Below are positions 21,039-34,270 of a stretch of DNA of 64,000 bases, piece by piece. A program made the translations under genes and the position numbers. The notes beneath the pieces are model-generated. The model saw only the letters and a list, made by a program, of their open reading frames with translations. It did no database searches and was not told the origin of the DNA. Position 1 is the stretch's first letter. Every line of letters begins with the position of its first letter. Source of the DNA: Cladorhizidae sp. MBARI D1340-BT2 (lineage: Eukaryota > Porifera > Demospongiae > Poecilosclerida > Cladorhizidae); NCBI GenBank assembly GCA_028752905.1, contig JAQNBH010000003.1:5202204-5266203 (forward strand), in the 5' to 3' direction.

Positions 21039-24000
21039 TTTATTAGAAAACAAAAACTTTCTTTGAGAAGTAATACAGTGCAATAGTAGGGAAAAACATT
21101 CTCATAGATACAATCTATCCAGTGTCCAATGAAGCTGAAAGAATGCTCAAGAAAGTTCTCCTTTATATGTGGCCAACTGGGATGCCAGGCTCTTGCAAGT
21201 TTACAAGGGCACGTCCATCCTGAGGATGACCTTCATCGTTGGTAGCAGGAAGCCATTCTGGCAACCGAAGAGTGTTATCAATGGGATGGCCTCATACATG
21301 ACAGATATTATATACATAGCCTGCTGTAACTAATTTGGTTGCGGAAGACACTATTAACTCAGCCTGTGCGCTACATTTCAAGAGGTTCAAGCTCGACTGT
21401 TATTTTAACAGACTTGTAGTGTGCTAAACTCTATAGGCATGTCCACACTGCACCTGAACTGATGTGCATTAATGTGTGTTGGGTCCTAAGGGAAAAACTC
21501 TTCCAAGTCAATGTGCGTTCGTTGCGTCCACACTAGCATAGAAATAAACTGTACAAAGCAAACGTAATCATCCTACCAACGTCAGTCAAATATTTATGCT
21601 GTAGTTGAGATGAAGTTTGTTTTTGCGCCCTTTTCTTGCTGATCTACAGATGCGCAGGAAATATTTTCTGCAGAGAAGAAAGAGGAGAGAGCTGAGGGAA
21701 AGGTAGAACCGATGAAGGTTGCAACTGCACAAACTTCAGAAGTCCAGATACATGGCATTTGAACATAGCAACAGTTCTCTAGCTATGTAGTTGGTCTAGC
21801 TAGATAGTATGCAGCTAGCTCCAAAGTTCCCAACTGTAGCATCGCGAAGACGTGAGTGAATCAAATTCTTTTCAATGCACACTCCCAACCTTATTTGAAC
21901 GCTTTAATTTGTTGCACTGATTCGACTCAAACCACCTATCGAGGTGGACCATAATAATCTGCATTATCAAATTCAGTGTGGATGCTTAATCTGCATTGAC
22001 TTGTGCAATGTGGACAGGCCTTATGTGGAGTGTTGGTGTGCTAACAATCTATACTGGACATTTGTGTAAGCATTTTAATCATGCTAAATCGTGCGCAAAC
22101 AGCACAAATTAAAGAAACAGTTATATTTATTGGGCATGCATATCTATTGGCCGTATGTCATGCTGAAGACTCCAAACTTACAGAATGTATTAAGAGGAAG
22201 AAAAAGTCCATTCAAATTGCTCAGGAAGAAAACCATCATTGCATCATCAGGAAGGGCAGGCTGAAGAAGCTAATAAACGCGTGGAAGTAGTGACTACCAG
22301 AGGCTGGAGAAAGAAGGCTATAGCAGCACTCGAAGCAATATGAACCTTTGGATATGTTATTAATTCTCCAATGCATCGCATGCCTTGAACCTATTATCAA
22401 AATAAGTGCACGTTATATAGAATATGTTTGCGCATCCTTCTGCATTGGGTTAGGTTACCAGAGAAGTGCACACCCAGTCGGTTTTCATGATGAAAGGTTG
22501 AGTGCCCATGGACATTTTGACCCGGGTGCGTTCAGACCTTCTGCATTCCACACCCCTGTCTTGCTGTCCAACCAGACATGCGGAACCAAATGCCTCACAT
22601 TTACTTGCTACATCAACTTTTAAGTAGGCGGCTCTAGGAGGTTCCTTCTTGGCTTTGGTCATCTAAGGACTGTGCTGAATCATGGGTCTTCCCCTGCAAC
22701 CTGGCTAGTAGCTAGCTAGTAGAGATGAGCTCCTTGTACCACTGCAATCAGTGTGACCTTCGCACTCTAGCTACTTGTATATGGCTCCACCTACTCAAAA
22801 ATGTAAGTGTAAAACTAAGTATAGTCACAGGAACTACCGGCTGAATTTATGCAACCACCTCCTAATCAATTTATGCTCTTTATCAGACTTTGAAGTCCAT
22901 CAATATATCTGATTTTGACAGTGAACCTCCGTCAGGTTTCACAACTCCATCTAGAAAGAGAGCATGAACTACTGCAGCTGCCAGGACTGGAGGAGAATTT
23001 ATTTAGATTTACTATAACCAAAGAAGAAACGTCTTGTGAAATGGTCAGATCCTAAAAATGCCAAATATATCGAATACAGGAATGGTTTTGATATGTTGAA
23101 GCTAGGATGGCTACTTCCACTGCCATGGTGTAAACTGTACTTCAAACAAGAATCAGTGCATTTATTGACCATAAAATTAATAGATTTGCTGTCCACAGTT
23201 GTAGGGTGGGGGAAGGGAAAAAACACTATAAGCATTTGATTTCAAATTCACCCTCCCCAGACCCCCCTAGAAAGGTGCACGTACATCCATGTGCACACAC
23301 AGGAATAATAAACATCTTTGTTAATGGTGGCAGTGGAGATTACATTGGTGATGTTGAACTCACTGGTCTTGTGCGTGCTCCTGTTGGTCTGTGCGTGCTT
23401 CCTGGGTTTCCAACTACCCGACATTGACCTTTGTTTCTTCCTCTCTCCATGGCCTGCTCCCCAAGTGGTACTTGCTGGTCCTCTTCTTGTCTCAAGTGAG
23501 GCGTATTCCTGTCCTACCAATTTCATGTACTGATGGACCTATCTATGCATGGTAATATATATTATAATACATTCATAATTTAATTATGACAATCAAGTTC
23601 CAATGACAACCCTGTAGCAGATAAGGTTTGCACAATCAACATGACCGAACATACACCATTTATGGTTGAATTAGGACACAAAACTAGTCATTATTTCCTA
23701 TAGACATAACCTGCCATGTAGATCATATACCTGGCCTGGTCCATCCAGAGGAGTGAATGACAAGATATTTAATTGAGTTAGTCAAATTTTAGTCAATACA
23801 ATTTAAAATGTTGGTGCCAGAAGTACCTAATTCTCATTTCTACACCCATACTTAATTCGCTTTTAGATAATGTTCAACATGAATACAACAGCTCTTTTCC
23901 AACTCGCCATCTTAAGGGAGGCTTTTACCATTTCTGGGGTGGTCGACACAACTTGTCATAACTTTTTTATTTATTTCTCAATGCAGGTGAAATTTTATCA

Positions 24001-25100
24001 AGATGCAGTGTATTGAATGTGCTTTCTTTTGATATGCTCAGATTTCGCATATCTACTACCTAGGTTAAGTTATGGATCCCACCTCAGTATTAGGGGCAAA
24101 TATTCTAACTCATGGCCACTTAGTCCTAACCACTTCCAACTTAGGAAGTGCTTAGAGTGATCATAGAAGTGAATAGTGAATGGCTAAAAATATCATTAGC
24201 ACAACAACTGAATTTTAAGAGAGGTCAACCTGAAGTTCTAAACATGGTATGTATATCCATATGCATACCTTCACCATGGATGGACTTGAACATGTTTTAA
24301 TCATTCACTTTTTAGAGCAGGGAAAGGACTTTCAAATGATATATTAAAATCTTGTATACATTAAAGAATGAGCAAGTTAGAATATTTCCAGATTCGGAAA
24401 CAGTGATTTTCAGGAGAAGCCATGAAAAGTGGGTGTGTTTTTGGTGGGTATTTTTTTGGTAAAAATCGAAATGATGACGGTTGCCTGACAGGATGCGCAG
24501 ATCATGTGATGACAGCACAGGGCTGCGTGGTAACTATGGTAATTGGAAGCTTACTGAGAGCTTCATTTAGAATCCTTTTCCAGACTTCTATCATGAATGG
24601 TTAGGGAGATACGCTTACCTTTGGCAGGAGCGCCGTCTTCAAGATTCAAACAGTATTTCTTGATAATGTGAAATAGATTGCACAAAAAGGTGCGTAACTT
24701 CATAATGGAGCATTGAAATACTCTGAAACTTGAAACATAACAACTACATGCATCAAGGTATAGAATAGAGCAATAAAAATTTAAAAAAATTAATCATAAA
24801 AAAATGGTAAAAGCCTCCCTTAAACGTGATGAGCATTCAACAACAAAATCATTGCGGGCACAATAACCAAGCTACACTGTAAATAGACCACGTAGTGAAC
24901 AATAAGTTGGACCTGGAGTGCGTTACCTATAAAATGTAAAGTATGACACAACTACGGTACCTGAAGTGGTCTCGTTCTCTTTCAGTCCCTTCTCTTCTTT
25001 ACTGGCACGTGATCTCGCACGTGTACAAACGTACACAGGCCATAACCACGCCCCAGATGACTAACTGACTCTGCGATCCTTTACCTTCCTAAGGGTACAC
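21039..25100 (-). other. Possible minus-strand gene (scattered candidate exons)
   Basis: Signals that may belong together: a CpG-bearing stretch with two CACGTG boxes (25006-25011, 25018-25023) and donor CTTCAG|GTACCG at 24961; a short ATG exon 24703-24619 with donor AAAG|GTAAGC; a basic exon 23538-23364 (MKLVGQEYASLETRRG then KPRKHAQTNRSTHKT) with donor ACCA|GTGAGT; and a possible last exon 21290-21163 (HPIDNTLRLPEWLPATNDEG) with AATAAA at 21039-21044. Phases do not join directly, so exons are missing or some are false. They may be 5' parts of the PRDM9-like gene. No domain recognised. Confidence 0.25.
21432..22021. mobile_element. Short terminal-inverted-repeat element (about 590 bp)
   Basis: Left end GGCATGTCCACACTGCAC and right end (inverted) GGCCTGTCCACATTGCAC form imperfect 18-bp inverted repeats. 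The interior has no transposase. A clean target duplication could not be fixed (flanks ...TATA / TTATG...). TIRs of this GGCC.GTCCACA kind recall PIF/Harbinger-like non-autonomous elements, from memory only. Confidence 0.5.
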
Positions 25101-25250
25101 ACCACTTTCGGGCGTAGTTTATTCCGCCAGTGTGTACTGCGCATCTGGTCGAGTACGCAGAGAATTGAGATTGGAATCGTAATCATGATATAACTATACA
25201 GTATAGCCAAGGGTGATGTAACGTATCCACCAAACTCAACTAATATAATA
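22030..25250. other. Spacer without a convincing gene
   Basis: Apart from the uncertain exons listed for 21.0-25.1 kb, I see AT-rich sequence without repeats or long frames. A plus-strand acceptor-like TTTATCAG at about 22887 followed by ISDFDSEPPSGFTTP and SRKRA-stop may be a stray terminal exon or transposon end. It is not part of unit 2 in this window. Confidence 0.4.
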
Positions 25251-25254
25251 TTCC

Positions 25255-27020
25255 ATCAGAATTATATAGCAGCAAAATCAGAGTATGAGAAAAGCCTGAT
25301 TAATGACTTTGCCTATTCCTCCAGCCTAAATATATATAAATACCTTTGTAAAAGTGCTACCATCCCCCCACTTGTTGGTCTAAATTCCACCTTGGCTACT
25401 TCCGATGAGGAAAAAGCAACCTTATTCAACTCATATTTTCACTCTGTCTTTACCACAAGCTCTTTCCACCTGCCACTTCTTGAAGGTAAACAAGATGCTA
25501 CTTCACTCAGTCAATTAAGCATTTATGACTCTGATGTTTACGAAGAACTTGTTTCTCTGGACATCACCAAAGCCATGGGTATTGACGGTATAGGCCCAAA
25601 GATTCTGAAGTTCTGTGCATCTGCCCTTTAGCAACCACTCTGTCACTTGTTCTCTCTATCCAATGAGGTACTTCCCAAAGAGTGGTGTACTCACCTCATT
25701 ATTCCAATCCTCAAATCTGGTGAAAAATCCATGGTTAATAACTATAGACCAATTTCACTTGTGCTCTGTCTCTAAGGTTCTAGAGCGTCTTATATACCGC
25801 AAATCCATCGGCTTTGTAGAGAAGTCCATCTCCAAACATCAGTTTGGATTTCTTCCAAATCGCTCAGCTCTGCAACAGCTTCTCATTATGTTGAATTTCA
25901 TCATAAAAGCCGTTGATTGTAATGATCAAGTAGACTGCCTGTACTTGGATTTTCAGAAGGCATTCGACAGTGTTCCTCACAATGAGTTACTACTGGCATT
26001 AGAGATAATCTTTGGAGATGGTTTCGTGCGTACCTATCACAGAGAGTATCTCTGCGGATGACACCAAGTGTCTAAAACAGATCAGCTCTCCCCTAGATAA
26101 TATGTCTTAAAATAACCTTGATGCTATCCATGCATGGAGCAAAGAATGGAAACTTTCGTTTAATGAGCCGAAGAATGTACTATATACTTAGTTTCAACAG
26201 ACAAGATAATGCTCTACAATCAAACTATATTATAAATAACAAGAATATTATTGCAAAAGAGTTTCACCGTGACCTAGGAGTTATCATATCCTCTCATCTG
26301 TCCTGGAAAGAACATTATAACAACTTGAGCAAAAAATCATATAGAACTCTTGGTCTACTAGGTCGGACCATCAGCTGTGGTTCAGTCAAGGCTTGTATAT
26401 ATCTCTAGTGCGGTCTCAACTAACTTATTGTTCTCCTGTTTGGCACCCCCATCTCATGAAGGATATTCTCCATCTTGAGAAAATACAGAGACGAGCAACA
26501 AAGTTCATCCTTTCAGATTATACCAATCTAGGTTAACAACTCTCCATCTCCTGCCTCTAATGATGCAATTTGAACTGATAGAGATCACATTTTTTTCAAA
26601 TCCTTCCAATCTAGTTCTGGTGCCTTCAAAATTTGTGGGCTCTACCAGAGTAGCCAGCTCTTCTAACAAATTGAAACACTGTATTTCTAGAACAAAACTA
26701 TCAAGTAATTTCTATTTCAGAAGATTTTCTCGTTTGTGGAATGCACACTCCCTCCCATCAACTTGGATCTATCTACACAAACCATCATCCATCAGCTCAA
26801 GAAATTCTTGTGGTCTCATTTTGAAAGTCACTTTGAGCCCGACAATCCTTGCTTATTCCACTTCGCTTGTCCCTGTTACAAATGCACCAACATCCCATCC
26901 CCTCCAAACACCTCTACACCTCTCTCAGACTTTGTCTAGCTTGTTTGACCAAATGTTTACTTGTAAGATTACTTTTGTAGCTGATGGCTCAATCCCGCCA
27001 TCAGACCATCAGACCAGCCC
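25255..27020 (+). pseudogene. Degraded non-LTR retrotransposon (LINE) RT region
   Basis: Plus-strand fragments in three frames: KSEYEKSLINDF, SDEEKATLFNSYFHSVFT, DITKAMGIDGIGPKILKF, NYRPISLVCSVSKVLERLI, SKHQFGFLPNRSALQQLL, VDCLYLDFQKAFDSVPHNELL, then ADDTKCLKQI, EWKLSFNEPKN, DLGVIISSHLSWKEHY, LTYCSPVWHPHLMKDI, EKIQRRATKFIL and RLWNAHSLP. This is the CR1/Jockey/RTE-like LINE order. Palm sequence between FDSVPHN and the ADD box is deleted, and there are many frameshifts. The endonuclease region is not seen upstream, so it is 5'-truncated. Confidence 0.85.
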
Positions 27021-27239
27021 TGTCAAGATACAATCATAGTCTCACAACCATGATTACCACAAGTCTAATAATAAAAACCACCAAATTGACTTTAGTCAGC
27101 CACTTAGACTCGGAGTGTAATTGGTTAATTATACATTGAGAGTAGTCTAACACACTGTTTTGTGTCACATTTTGTAATAATATTGAAGGCAGATGATAAA
27201 AAATTCACAGGTGGAAAACAATTCTTAGATCACTTGTGT

Positions 27240-29290
27240 TAACAAAGACAATAATATAGTTCACTATGTTTGAAAGCATCTAAAAGTGTCCAAACAAAGA
27301 AAAACGTTTTTCATATCCGGACACAAAATTATTGGCAACATTTTTGAGGGACACTTTGTCCTATCTTTGTGGCTGTAATAATCAAGTGACTCAAACGAGA
27401 TTGAGTCATAGATGAACGGAGGTAAGATTTCAGCATTCGTAGTGAACAAAATGATCGCGCTCACTAGTTGCATTTGTAGCTGGTATATATTACAAGTGTC
27501 AGTTTCACTAGAATAACCACATCCTGATAAAATTAATGTACATGGTGCTGTAGGGCCTTGACAAAATTAACCACTGACTGAAATGTCATGTCAATCGTTG
27601 GAACATCACTGAACTGAGTTCCAAGGAGCTCAAGCTGTACCTTAAGGCAAGCAGGAGTTAACGTCATCTTTATAAAAACAACATACAAATGAATACGTGT
27701 CCTCATAATTCTGATTTCTTGCAGCTTTGATGAGAAGCTCTTGCAGATTAGAATATGTTTTAAACCCTGGTTGATTAAATCTGTCAGTAATTGAAATGAC
27801 AATCAAGTCGAATGCTTCAAAATATGATGCCGGTTGTATTCTTTTGGAGAATCAGAAAATTCAGATTCAGCAGAGTCATACCTTCTTGGTCTTTTTCGGG
27901 CTCGTGGCAAGCAAGGTTAAAGTTTTCACCCATTTTTTTAACCTTCTGCCAAAAAAGGGCATACATTTCATCATTTCGAAGAGATTGTAGGGTCTTGACA
28001 GTGAGCTTTGCTTGTTCTTCTCCCTCTGCAGCTGTGAGAGTCTTGAGTTGAAGTGACCTGCTGAGGTTATCGGCATAACGCAATAACAATTCACCCAAAA
28101 TGACTCCAAAGAGAAAGAAAAATTTCTCCATGTGGGCAGAGACTCCATTAATATGTCCAATAGTCAGTATCATGTACTACTTGCTTTGCTTCATCCCAAA
28201 CTTTAAACAACACTTCATAATTGAACAAAATACTAGCTAATGATTCTGCTCTAACTGTCGTGTTGGACAAAGGACTCGAATACTAATACTATCAGTGGCA
28301 ATTTCTTGCTAACCATTGCATCACAATGGGGAGAATACTTCACCAACTTCATTATTTTGTTGGTAACTTCAAGCGCACTCTTCATCAAAGCACTTCCCTT
28401 CATGGCATCATTAGCAGCTAAGTTTAATGAATGGGTATAGCAGTGTGTAAACTGCAAGTGGTTCGCTAAACTACTTTTTCTACCAGCCATTGCAGCAGCA
28501 TCGTCATAACACTACCCTCGTACATTACTTAGTGAAAGATTTGAACTCGGGAGGACATTTTTAACAACTTTGGCAAGCATTAAAACCTGTGTTGTCTCTA
28601 CAGCATGTAAGCCTATAAAATCTTAAATCTTGAGCCACCCACTTCAAAAGAATAAAAACTTACTCAATGTTGGCAACATCATTTGCTTCATCCCATAATA
28701 GTGAAGAACTGAACACTCTGAATCTCACTTAGGATTGAACGCAGGGCCATTAGCTCTATCAATTCATTTTGAAACATAAAATTGTTCATTCTCTTCGCCA
28801 TCCAGGAAGCTACTCTTTCATCATCAATACTACGAAGTTGAAGGAGCTGTGTGAAATTGTCTTCTCCAACTGAACCACGAAATGGTATATAGACCTTGAC
28901 GTACAAGAAAATGAAGATTTTCATAAGGTTATTAGCCTTTTCTTCTTTCATCTTCATTGAAAGTAACTCATCTTCATTGAAAGTAACTCACCCACATTGG
29001 ATACTTGAGATTGAAGTTTAATAGTCAACTCAGTAGCAGCTCGATGGTATTCACTAGTTTAATGTTTTCTGAAAGAGGTTGTAGCATCCTTCCAGTTCCT
29101 GTAACCAGTTGAAACAAATGCTCTACTCATTTTGCTGGCTACTGAAGACGTTTCGTATGCTTGAACAGGTGTGGCCAAAAAACAGAGTCTGTGCCTTCCT
29201 CATAATGGAGCCATGGCCAAGTACCAAAAGCAAGAAGCTTGGAATGGACAAAGTACATGTATTACATGCTTTTTCCCAAAGTTTCTCATT
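27240..29290 (-). pseudogene. ZMYM1-like hAT transposase pseudogene
   Basis: Minus-strand fragments in order: a TTF-type zinc-finger piece (WPWLHYEEGTDSVFW, about 29.21 kb), IPFRGSVGEDNFTQLLQLR (28.88 kb), NLAANDAMKGSALMKSALEV with KLVKYSPHCDAM (28.25-28.49 kb), RSLQLKTLTAAEGEEQAKLTV and NDEMYALFWQKV (27.96-28.06 kb), then a weak C-terminal part to 27.25 kb. This is the layout of domesticated-looking hAT proteins called zinc finger MYM-type protein 1. Stops and frameshifts throughout; no frame over 120 residues. Not duplicated in this window. Confidence 0.8.
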
Positions 29291-29294
29291 GGGA

Positions 29295-30155
29295 AGTTAA
29301 AAGATAGTTGCTGATGTGGCTTCTCCATTCTACGTCAACACATTCACTAGAAGCAGTGAAATGCACTCACTGAATTACTATAATCTGTTGGATGCTAATC
29401 AAGTGTTAAGAAATGATTAGTACTGTATATGTATTCTTGAGGTTAAATCATAATAAAGTGACAATTAACACATTAATGTGTCAGTTATTTTGAAGTCTAA
29501 CCTTAAAACACATTTACCCAAAAAGTAGCCATAATTATTGTTAGTCCTCTTGGGCCAGTAGATCAGCGACAGCTGCAAGCCTCACCCAGAGAGGTAGTCA
29601 TTTGCTACAACATACCGAATTGTAGGAAAAATCGGGACAGTTGGTGATTATACCAAGTGACCTGCAGTAGGCTTGGTGTGTGCTATATGCTAAACAGCTA
29701 TCCTAGGCTTTTGGTAAAATGCTCTGGTTGACTCCCATTTCCTCTCCCGGTACAATATCCCACCACTCTGAAAAAAATCCCTTCTTCCACATTCTGACTG
29801 CCCTGTATTCATGTCCTCATCTCCTGTATTACTGTGACAGTGATGTTCTCCTCTAAAAACAAAAAGAGAGCAAAAAAAAGGTGGGAGGGGGGGGGGGGGG
29901 GTTATGGGAGGTAAGGAATAAATTGAGACCATTGATGTCTAGCTAAGAGGCTTTTAAACTTGCAAGGTGTAGCTATTGACATGTCGAAATATATATATAG
30001 TAAGTTTCAGGAGCCCATAAGATATGGCTATTTGAAATTCATTTGCAATATAATAGAATTTTGTTTTGGAAAGCTCAAAATAGTGAATTTTATGTGTTGA
30101 GCCCTCCATCCCTTTTATTCGCTCAGATAAAGGCAAGGCGGTGAAACTTCAATGA
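29295..30155. other. Spacer, no gene seen
   Basis: AT-rich sequence with a poly-G run at about 29886-29901. No coding signal that holds. Confidence 0.5.
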
Positions 30156-30159
30156 TGAC

Positions 30160-31710
30160 AACAAAAAAACCTTTTTGTAGTTTGGAAGCATGTAGAGGGG
30201 AGCTCAGCTTCCCAGTTTAGTGACAAGCCATCCCAGCACTACATTCCTGCTGCTGCCAAAGTCACATAACTCTTCTGTAGATTGCAAAGATCCTCGTTAC
30301 AGACGTCCATTGAGGCATCCAGATCTTTTCTCCCATCTTCAGGTCCATCCTTGATCCACACAGGCCTATATTGTAGTCTCTCTCTCATCTTTAGGCTCGT
30401 ACATCATGCTGACCAACTTCCATTGGCCGGCCACCATGGAGGCTGATTCCCCATGACTGACCTGGGTTGGTCTCTTCATCACTCCTCCTTCTCCAGAAAT
30501 GTGGCTTCTTCTACTCCATGCTGCTGCTTCTGTGCTCATGTGGTAACAATCATTGCTTCCTCCACAACCTCTGTACACATTGTCCTCGGGTTAGACTGCA
30601 GGAGTGGGCCCAATCCATGTACATCGGTCTCCAGTCCATCCTCATCTCCACCAAGGAAGATAGCACTGTGTCCATGTGGGCACACCAAACTGCAACCACT
30701 TCTACCTACAGTATACTCCCCAGTGGCATGGCACTATATTTACATTTCACCATTGTTCTGGAGCAGCCTGTATCCAAGAGGATCTCCTTCACTACTCTTC
30801 CTTCTACAATTCCCCATGCAGGTGGCTGCTTTCCCAGACGCAGTAATATCGGGACAATGCACATTGCCATATGCTCATTCTTTCCACAGTTGTAACATTT
30901 TATTCATGACCTCCTCCCATTCACAGGAGTTTCCTCTGCTCTGGTCACCCTATTGGTGAAGCTTCTGGTCAGTTATTCCTCGTTCCCACAGTTATGACAT
31001 TATCTCTGAGTTTCCTGCATACTTTAACTTGCTATGCTCTTTCTCTCTGGTTGGAAACCTAGTGCTCTACACTTAGCCAGCCAATCGTCATCAGCTAATG
31101 CCCAAGCTGCACGTTCCTGTCTGCTTTCCCCCATTAACCCAGATTCAGCAGCTCTGTAGACATAGGGTTAAAGCTATTTCATAAGTATCTTCTCTGAAAC
31201 AAACTGCCATCTCTGCATACGCTTCTCTTTCCTTCCTCCTTGTAGACATGAACTTTCATCACTCATCAGTATGTCTCCTCATAGATATTGTAGCAATGCA
31301 GTATAGCTGATTTTACAGACCCATAATCTGCTCCATCTTCCGGACTCAAAGCTGCATAGGCTTGCTGGACCTTTAGCTGCAGTGCTTGATCTAGAGCCCA
31401 CCTAGCTTCATCAATCATATTAACCCGCAACATCATTTTAAATGTCATCATATATAGCTTTCAACTCTGTTCAACTTCAACTGACTTTGGTCTTCCCCTT
31501 GCTTCACTCGCTCCTCTTCTCTGGCATTATTATGCTCCAACAATATCCTCATCATGTCCATCTGCCCATGCACTAGTTCCACCTTATGCCTATACTCAAT
31601 TTTTTTGCCTTTTTTCCCCTGCTTACATCACCTCCATGCACCTAGCTTCTGGCTCATCCTTCCATCTTCCATCTTCTAACAACAGCTGTACCAAACTCTG
31701 TCATTACCTC
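30160..31710 (-). pseudogene. Gypsy gag-protease remnant (unit 2 copy)
   Basis: Minus strand, from high to low coordinate: charged helix (MDMMRILLEHNNAREEERVK, about 31.55 kb), gag core EARWALDQALQLKVQQAYAAL and YGSVKSAILHCYNIYEETY (31.41-31.27 kb), zinc knuckle CYNCGKNEHMAMC (about 30.89-30.85 kb, C-x2-C-x4-H-x4-C), and aspartic protease VKEILLDTGCSRTMV (about 30.76 kb). Stops and frameshifts separate the parts; no LTRs recognised. Positions 31.06-31.71 kb equal 1-640 of the window, so the element predates the duplication. Confidence 0.75.
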
Positions 31711-31794
31711 TCTGGTAGTTTATTTTTGCACTCCAGTTCCTGACCTTGTAGGCATAAACACTGACTCCTACGGCCTTACCAACATCAGCTACCA

Positions 31795-33150
31795 GCATGT
31801 CCTGGAACAACTTGCACAAATTCCCAACAATAACCATGGGTAGTTATTATAGCACTTGAACAACACAGAAATCCTAAGCTAACAGCACTGCAACCAAAAG
31901 AAAACAACTTTTTCGGCCTTAAAATCTGCATTTTTCTAACGTCAATCACAATTACCACACATAGATATTTAATTGCAGAATAGAATTGCAACACCGCAGT
32001 GTAGGAATTCTTTTGTCCAACACTTATACATGAATGTGAGTAATTCATGATATGGAATGGATTTATATGATACATGAATGTGTAAATTCATACTGCTTAT
32101 ATTTACTAATGCAACCATCATAATTATCCAGTGAACCTAGTATGCAACACACAATCATGTTAATATCGACAATGTTACTCAAAAAAATTCCCCACGATTT
32201 TCCCCTCATGGCTATTGCTGATGTAGTTTGCACTGCCTACAAATAGATAGGAAAAAAATCTTGCCATTCAAGGAAGTCTTCCACTCTCTTATCGAATTCT
32301 TTGGAGAACTGGAGAGGAAGGGTATGTTTTCCTTCTTCCATCACTTCCAATCAACTACCTATCACATGTTCATGCAAGTAATGTGCATGCAAGAAAGGTA
32401 TTAGGCCATCCTTTGTGTCGTGAATCAAAGTTTGACATTTGATTTGACTGAGTTCACCCATACAAATATCACCTCCTTCGTTGAATCTCTTGGTGGTTGC
32501 ATCAATAATTCTTGTCCACATATGTTGAAAAGATGGCCCATGTATCTTCAAATAGCTATCTAGTATTCTAGCATCCCATTTTGATATGTCCCTCACTTTT
32601 TCATAGATTGCTATATCTTTCTACCTTACAAAATCCTGGGTACTCCTTATCACCATTCTTCTGACTTCCTTCTCTTGCAAAGTATTCTAGCTGTGGTCCA
32701 AAGTTTGTCTTTGCCATTCCTAAAGCCCCTGAGTTGCAGATAACAGGATGCTTACTACTCCCTCTAACTTCATAATAGAATTTCACGTCATTGATAGGAG
32801 CTACTCTGCTTTGCCCCTCTTTAACTATCTTTATCCGCACTTGAATTATTCAGCCATACGCATAGGGCAAAGTGTACTAGCTTAGAGAGACACACGGGTA
32901 CAATTCGTGACTGCACTTCATTAAGACAATGGTGGGAGAAGAGGAAATACTTATATGTTTAGGTCCTATGTTTTTGGCACCCTCCCCCCAACCATCGTCA
33001 TCCCCAAAGATCTTTGTATATAATTCATTATTTTGCTGTAATTATCAGTTAGTTCATGTTTTCCCCCCCAAGTAATCATTGTCATTGTACGTACTTAGTG
33101 ATGGCCTCTCTAAAGGCAATTAAATTATTAAATACTAGAATATTGTGTGG
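31795..33150. other. Unit 2 block matching 3311-3350 plus 8941-10490
   Basis: Gives the pre-insertion state of the locus where unit 1 carries E0 and E1. Similarity stops at 33147, where unit 2 continues with 6.4 kb that unit 1 lacks. Confidence 0.85.
32255..32840 (-). pseudogene. BPHL-like hydrolase pseudogene (unit 2)
   Basis: Minus strand keeps the N-terminus (MRIKIVKEGQSRVAPIND, VKFYYEVRGSSKHPVI, TNFGPQLEYF) and the C-terminal half (RDISKWDARIL, KIHGPSFQHMWTRIIDATTK, FNEGGDICMGELSQIK, LIPFLHAHYLHEHVIGS). The middle with DPRGYG and the nucleophile elbow, still present in unit 1, is deleted at about 32.64 kb. The two copies therefore decayed differently. No introns. Confidence 0.75.
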
Positions 33151-33479
33151 CAGGTGAAGGTGCAATAAAAATTGAAATTTATCTCAAGTATTGTCCTACT
33201 GCAAGCATAGATTCAGGCCTAAAACTTATATTGATCTGATGTCAACAGATTGGTTTGTAATAATTATGGAAAAGAGCTAAGAGTTATATATTCCATATTG
33301 GCCGTGATGATCATTTCCAGTTTAGAAAACGTTCGAGTGTGTTGATGATAATTTTTTTAAAAGTTTTTTAAATCTTTCCAGTACACGTAATACCAGATAT
33401 GAAGATACACAACTGTTTACTGAAGGACAGCTAGCTTTAAGCTGGTAGCCTTAATATGCAGGTTGGTAATGGGGATGTA

Positions 33480-34135
33480 TGCGAATATTTAGAGCAGGGA
33501 CATTTGGAAGTGGTAAGAACAGGGATTACTATTATATACAAAAGTCAAAGTTGATGATGAAATGATTATAGAAGAGATCTATAAGCTTTACTTTTGTAGT
33601 GATAATGGATGCTTCTAGGTCAAATGGTGGAAGGGAGTTCCATAAACGAGGTAGTCTGTTGAAGTAGAAGTGTTTTGAGTGATCTGTGATTGAGCGAGTA
33701 TGCAACATTTTCGAGTGAGTAGCAGATCTGATGGAGTTGGTATTAAAGGTAATGAAATTGGAAATGGTGAAATGGTTGAAGGGTAACTTGATGCTGCTAA
33801 GGCTGAACAAGATATTGTTAAGTTCAAGTTGGAATTAGTGGCAGGAGATAGAGAGCTATAAGTCTTGACTTATAGTTGGATGTATAATCATATTTACTTG
33901 CTCTTCATTGGATATTCTCTTGCTTCACTATGTCTTTCATGAGTTGAGGGCACCAGATTGGAGAGCAGTAGAGTAAGTGGGAACGGATAAGCAAAGTGTA
34001 AAGGATCCTTTTCCCTTTGACAGAATCAATAGCACCGAATGTCCTACGAAGAAGGCCCAGGGCTCTATAAGGCACTTGCAGCAATGTGGTTGTCGTGAGA
34101 CTGCCAGGATCTAAAGGGTCTAAACTTACCTATAG
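33480..34135 (-). pseudogene. C-terminal fragment of a LINE reverse transcriptase
   Basis: Minus strand: from about 34.12 kb down, an ALGLLRRTFGAIDSVKG-like start, HLLYCSPIWCPQL (about 33.96 kb), then SIRSATHSKMLHTRSITDHS and FYFNRLPRLWNSLPPFDLE (33.7-33.6 kb). This is the post-RT part of CR1/Jockey-type ORF2, distinct from the copy at 25-27 kb. Frameshifted. Present only in unit 2. Confidence 0.75.
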
Positions 34136-34270
34136 TTATACATATGAAACATATTTTAGTATCAAAAGAGAGCACACTGAGAGACCTATCTTTTGAGCTA
34201 TATATCAAGTCCATACCATGAAGTTTGCAGAATCTACGGAGCTATAAAATTGTAACCACAGGTAAAAATA
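34125..34270. repeat. Foldback-element arm
   Basis: CCTATAGTTATACATATGAA, AGTATCAAAAGAGAGCACAC, CTTTTGAGCTATATATCAAG and GCAGAATCTACGGAGCTATA are nearly the same as the right arm (57.24-57.37 kb) of the palindromic element at 56.49 kb. Confidence 0.65.
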
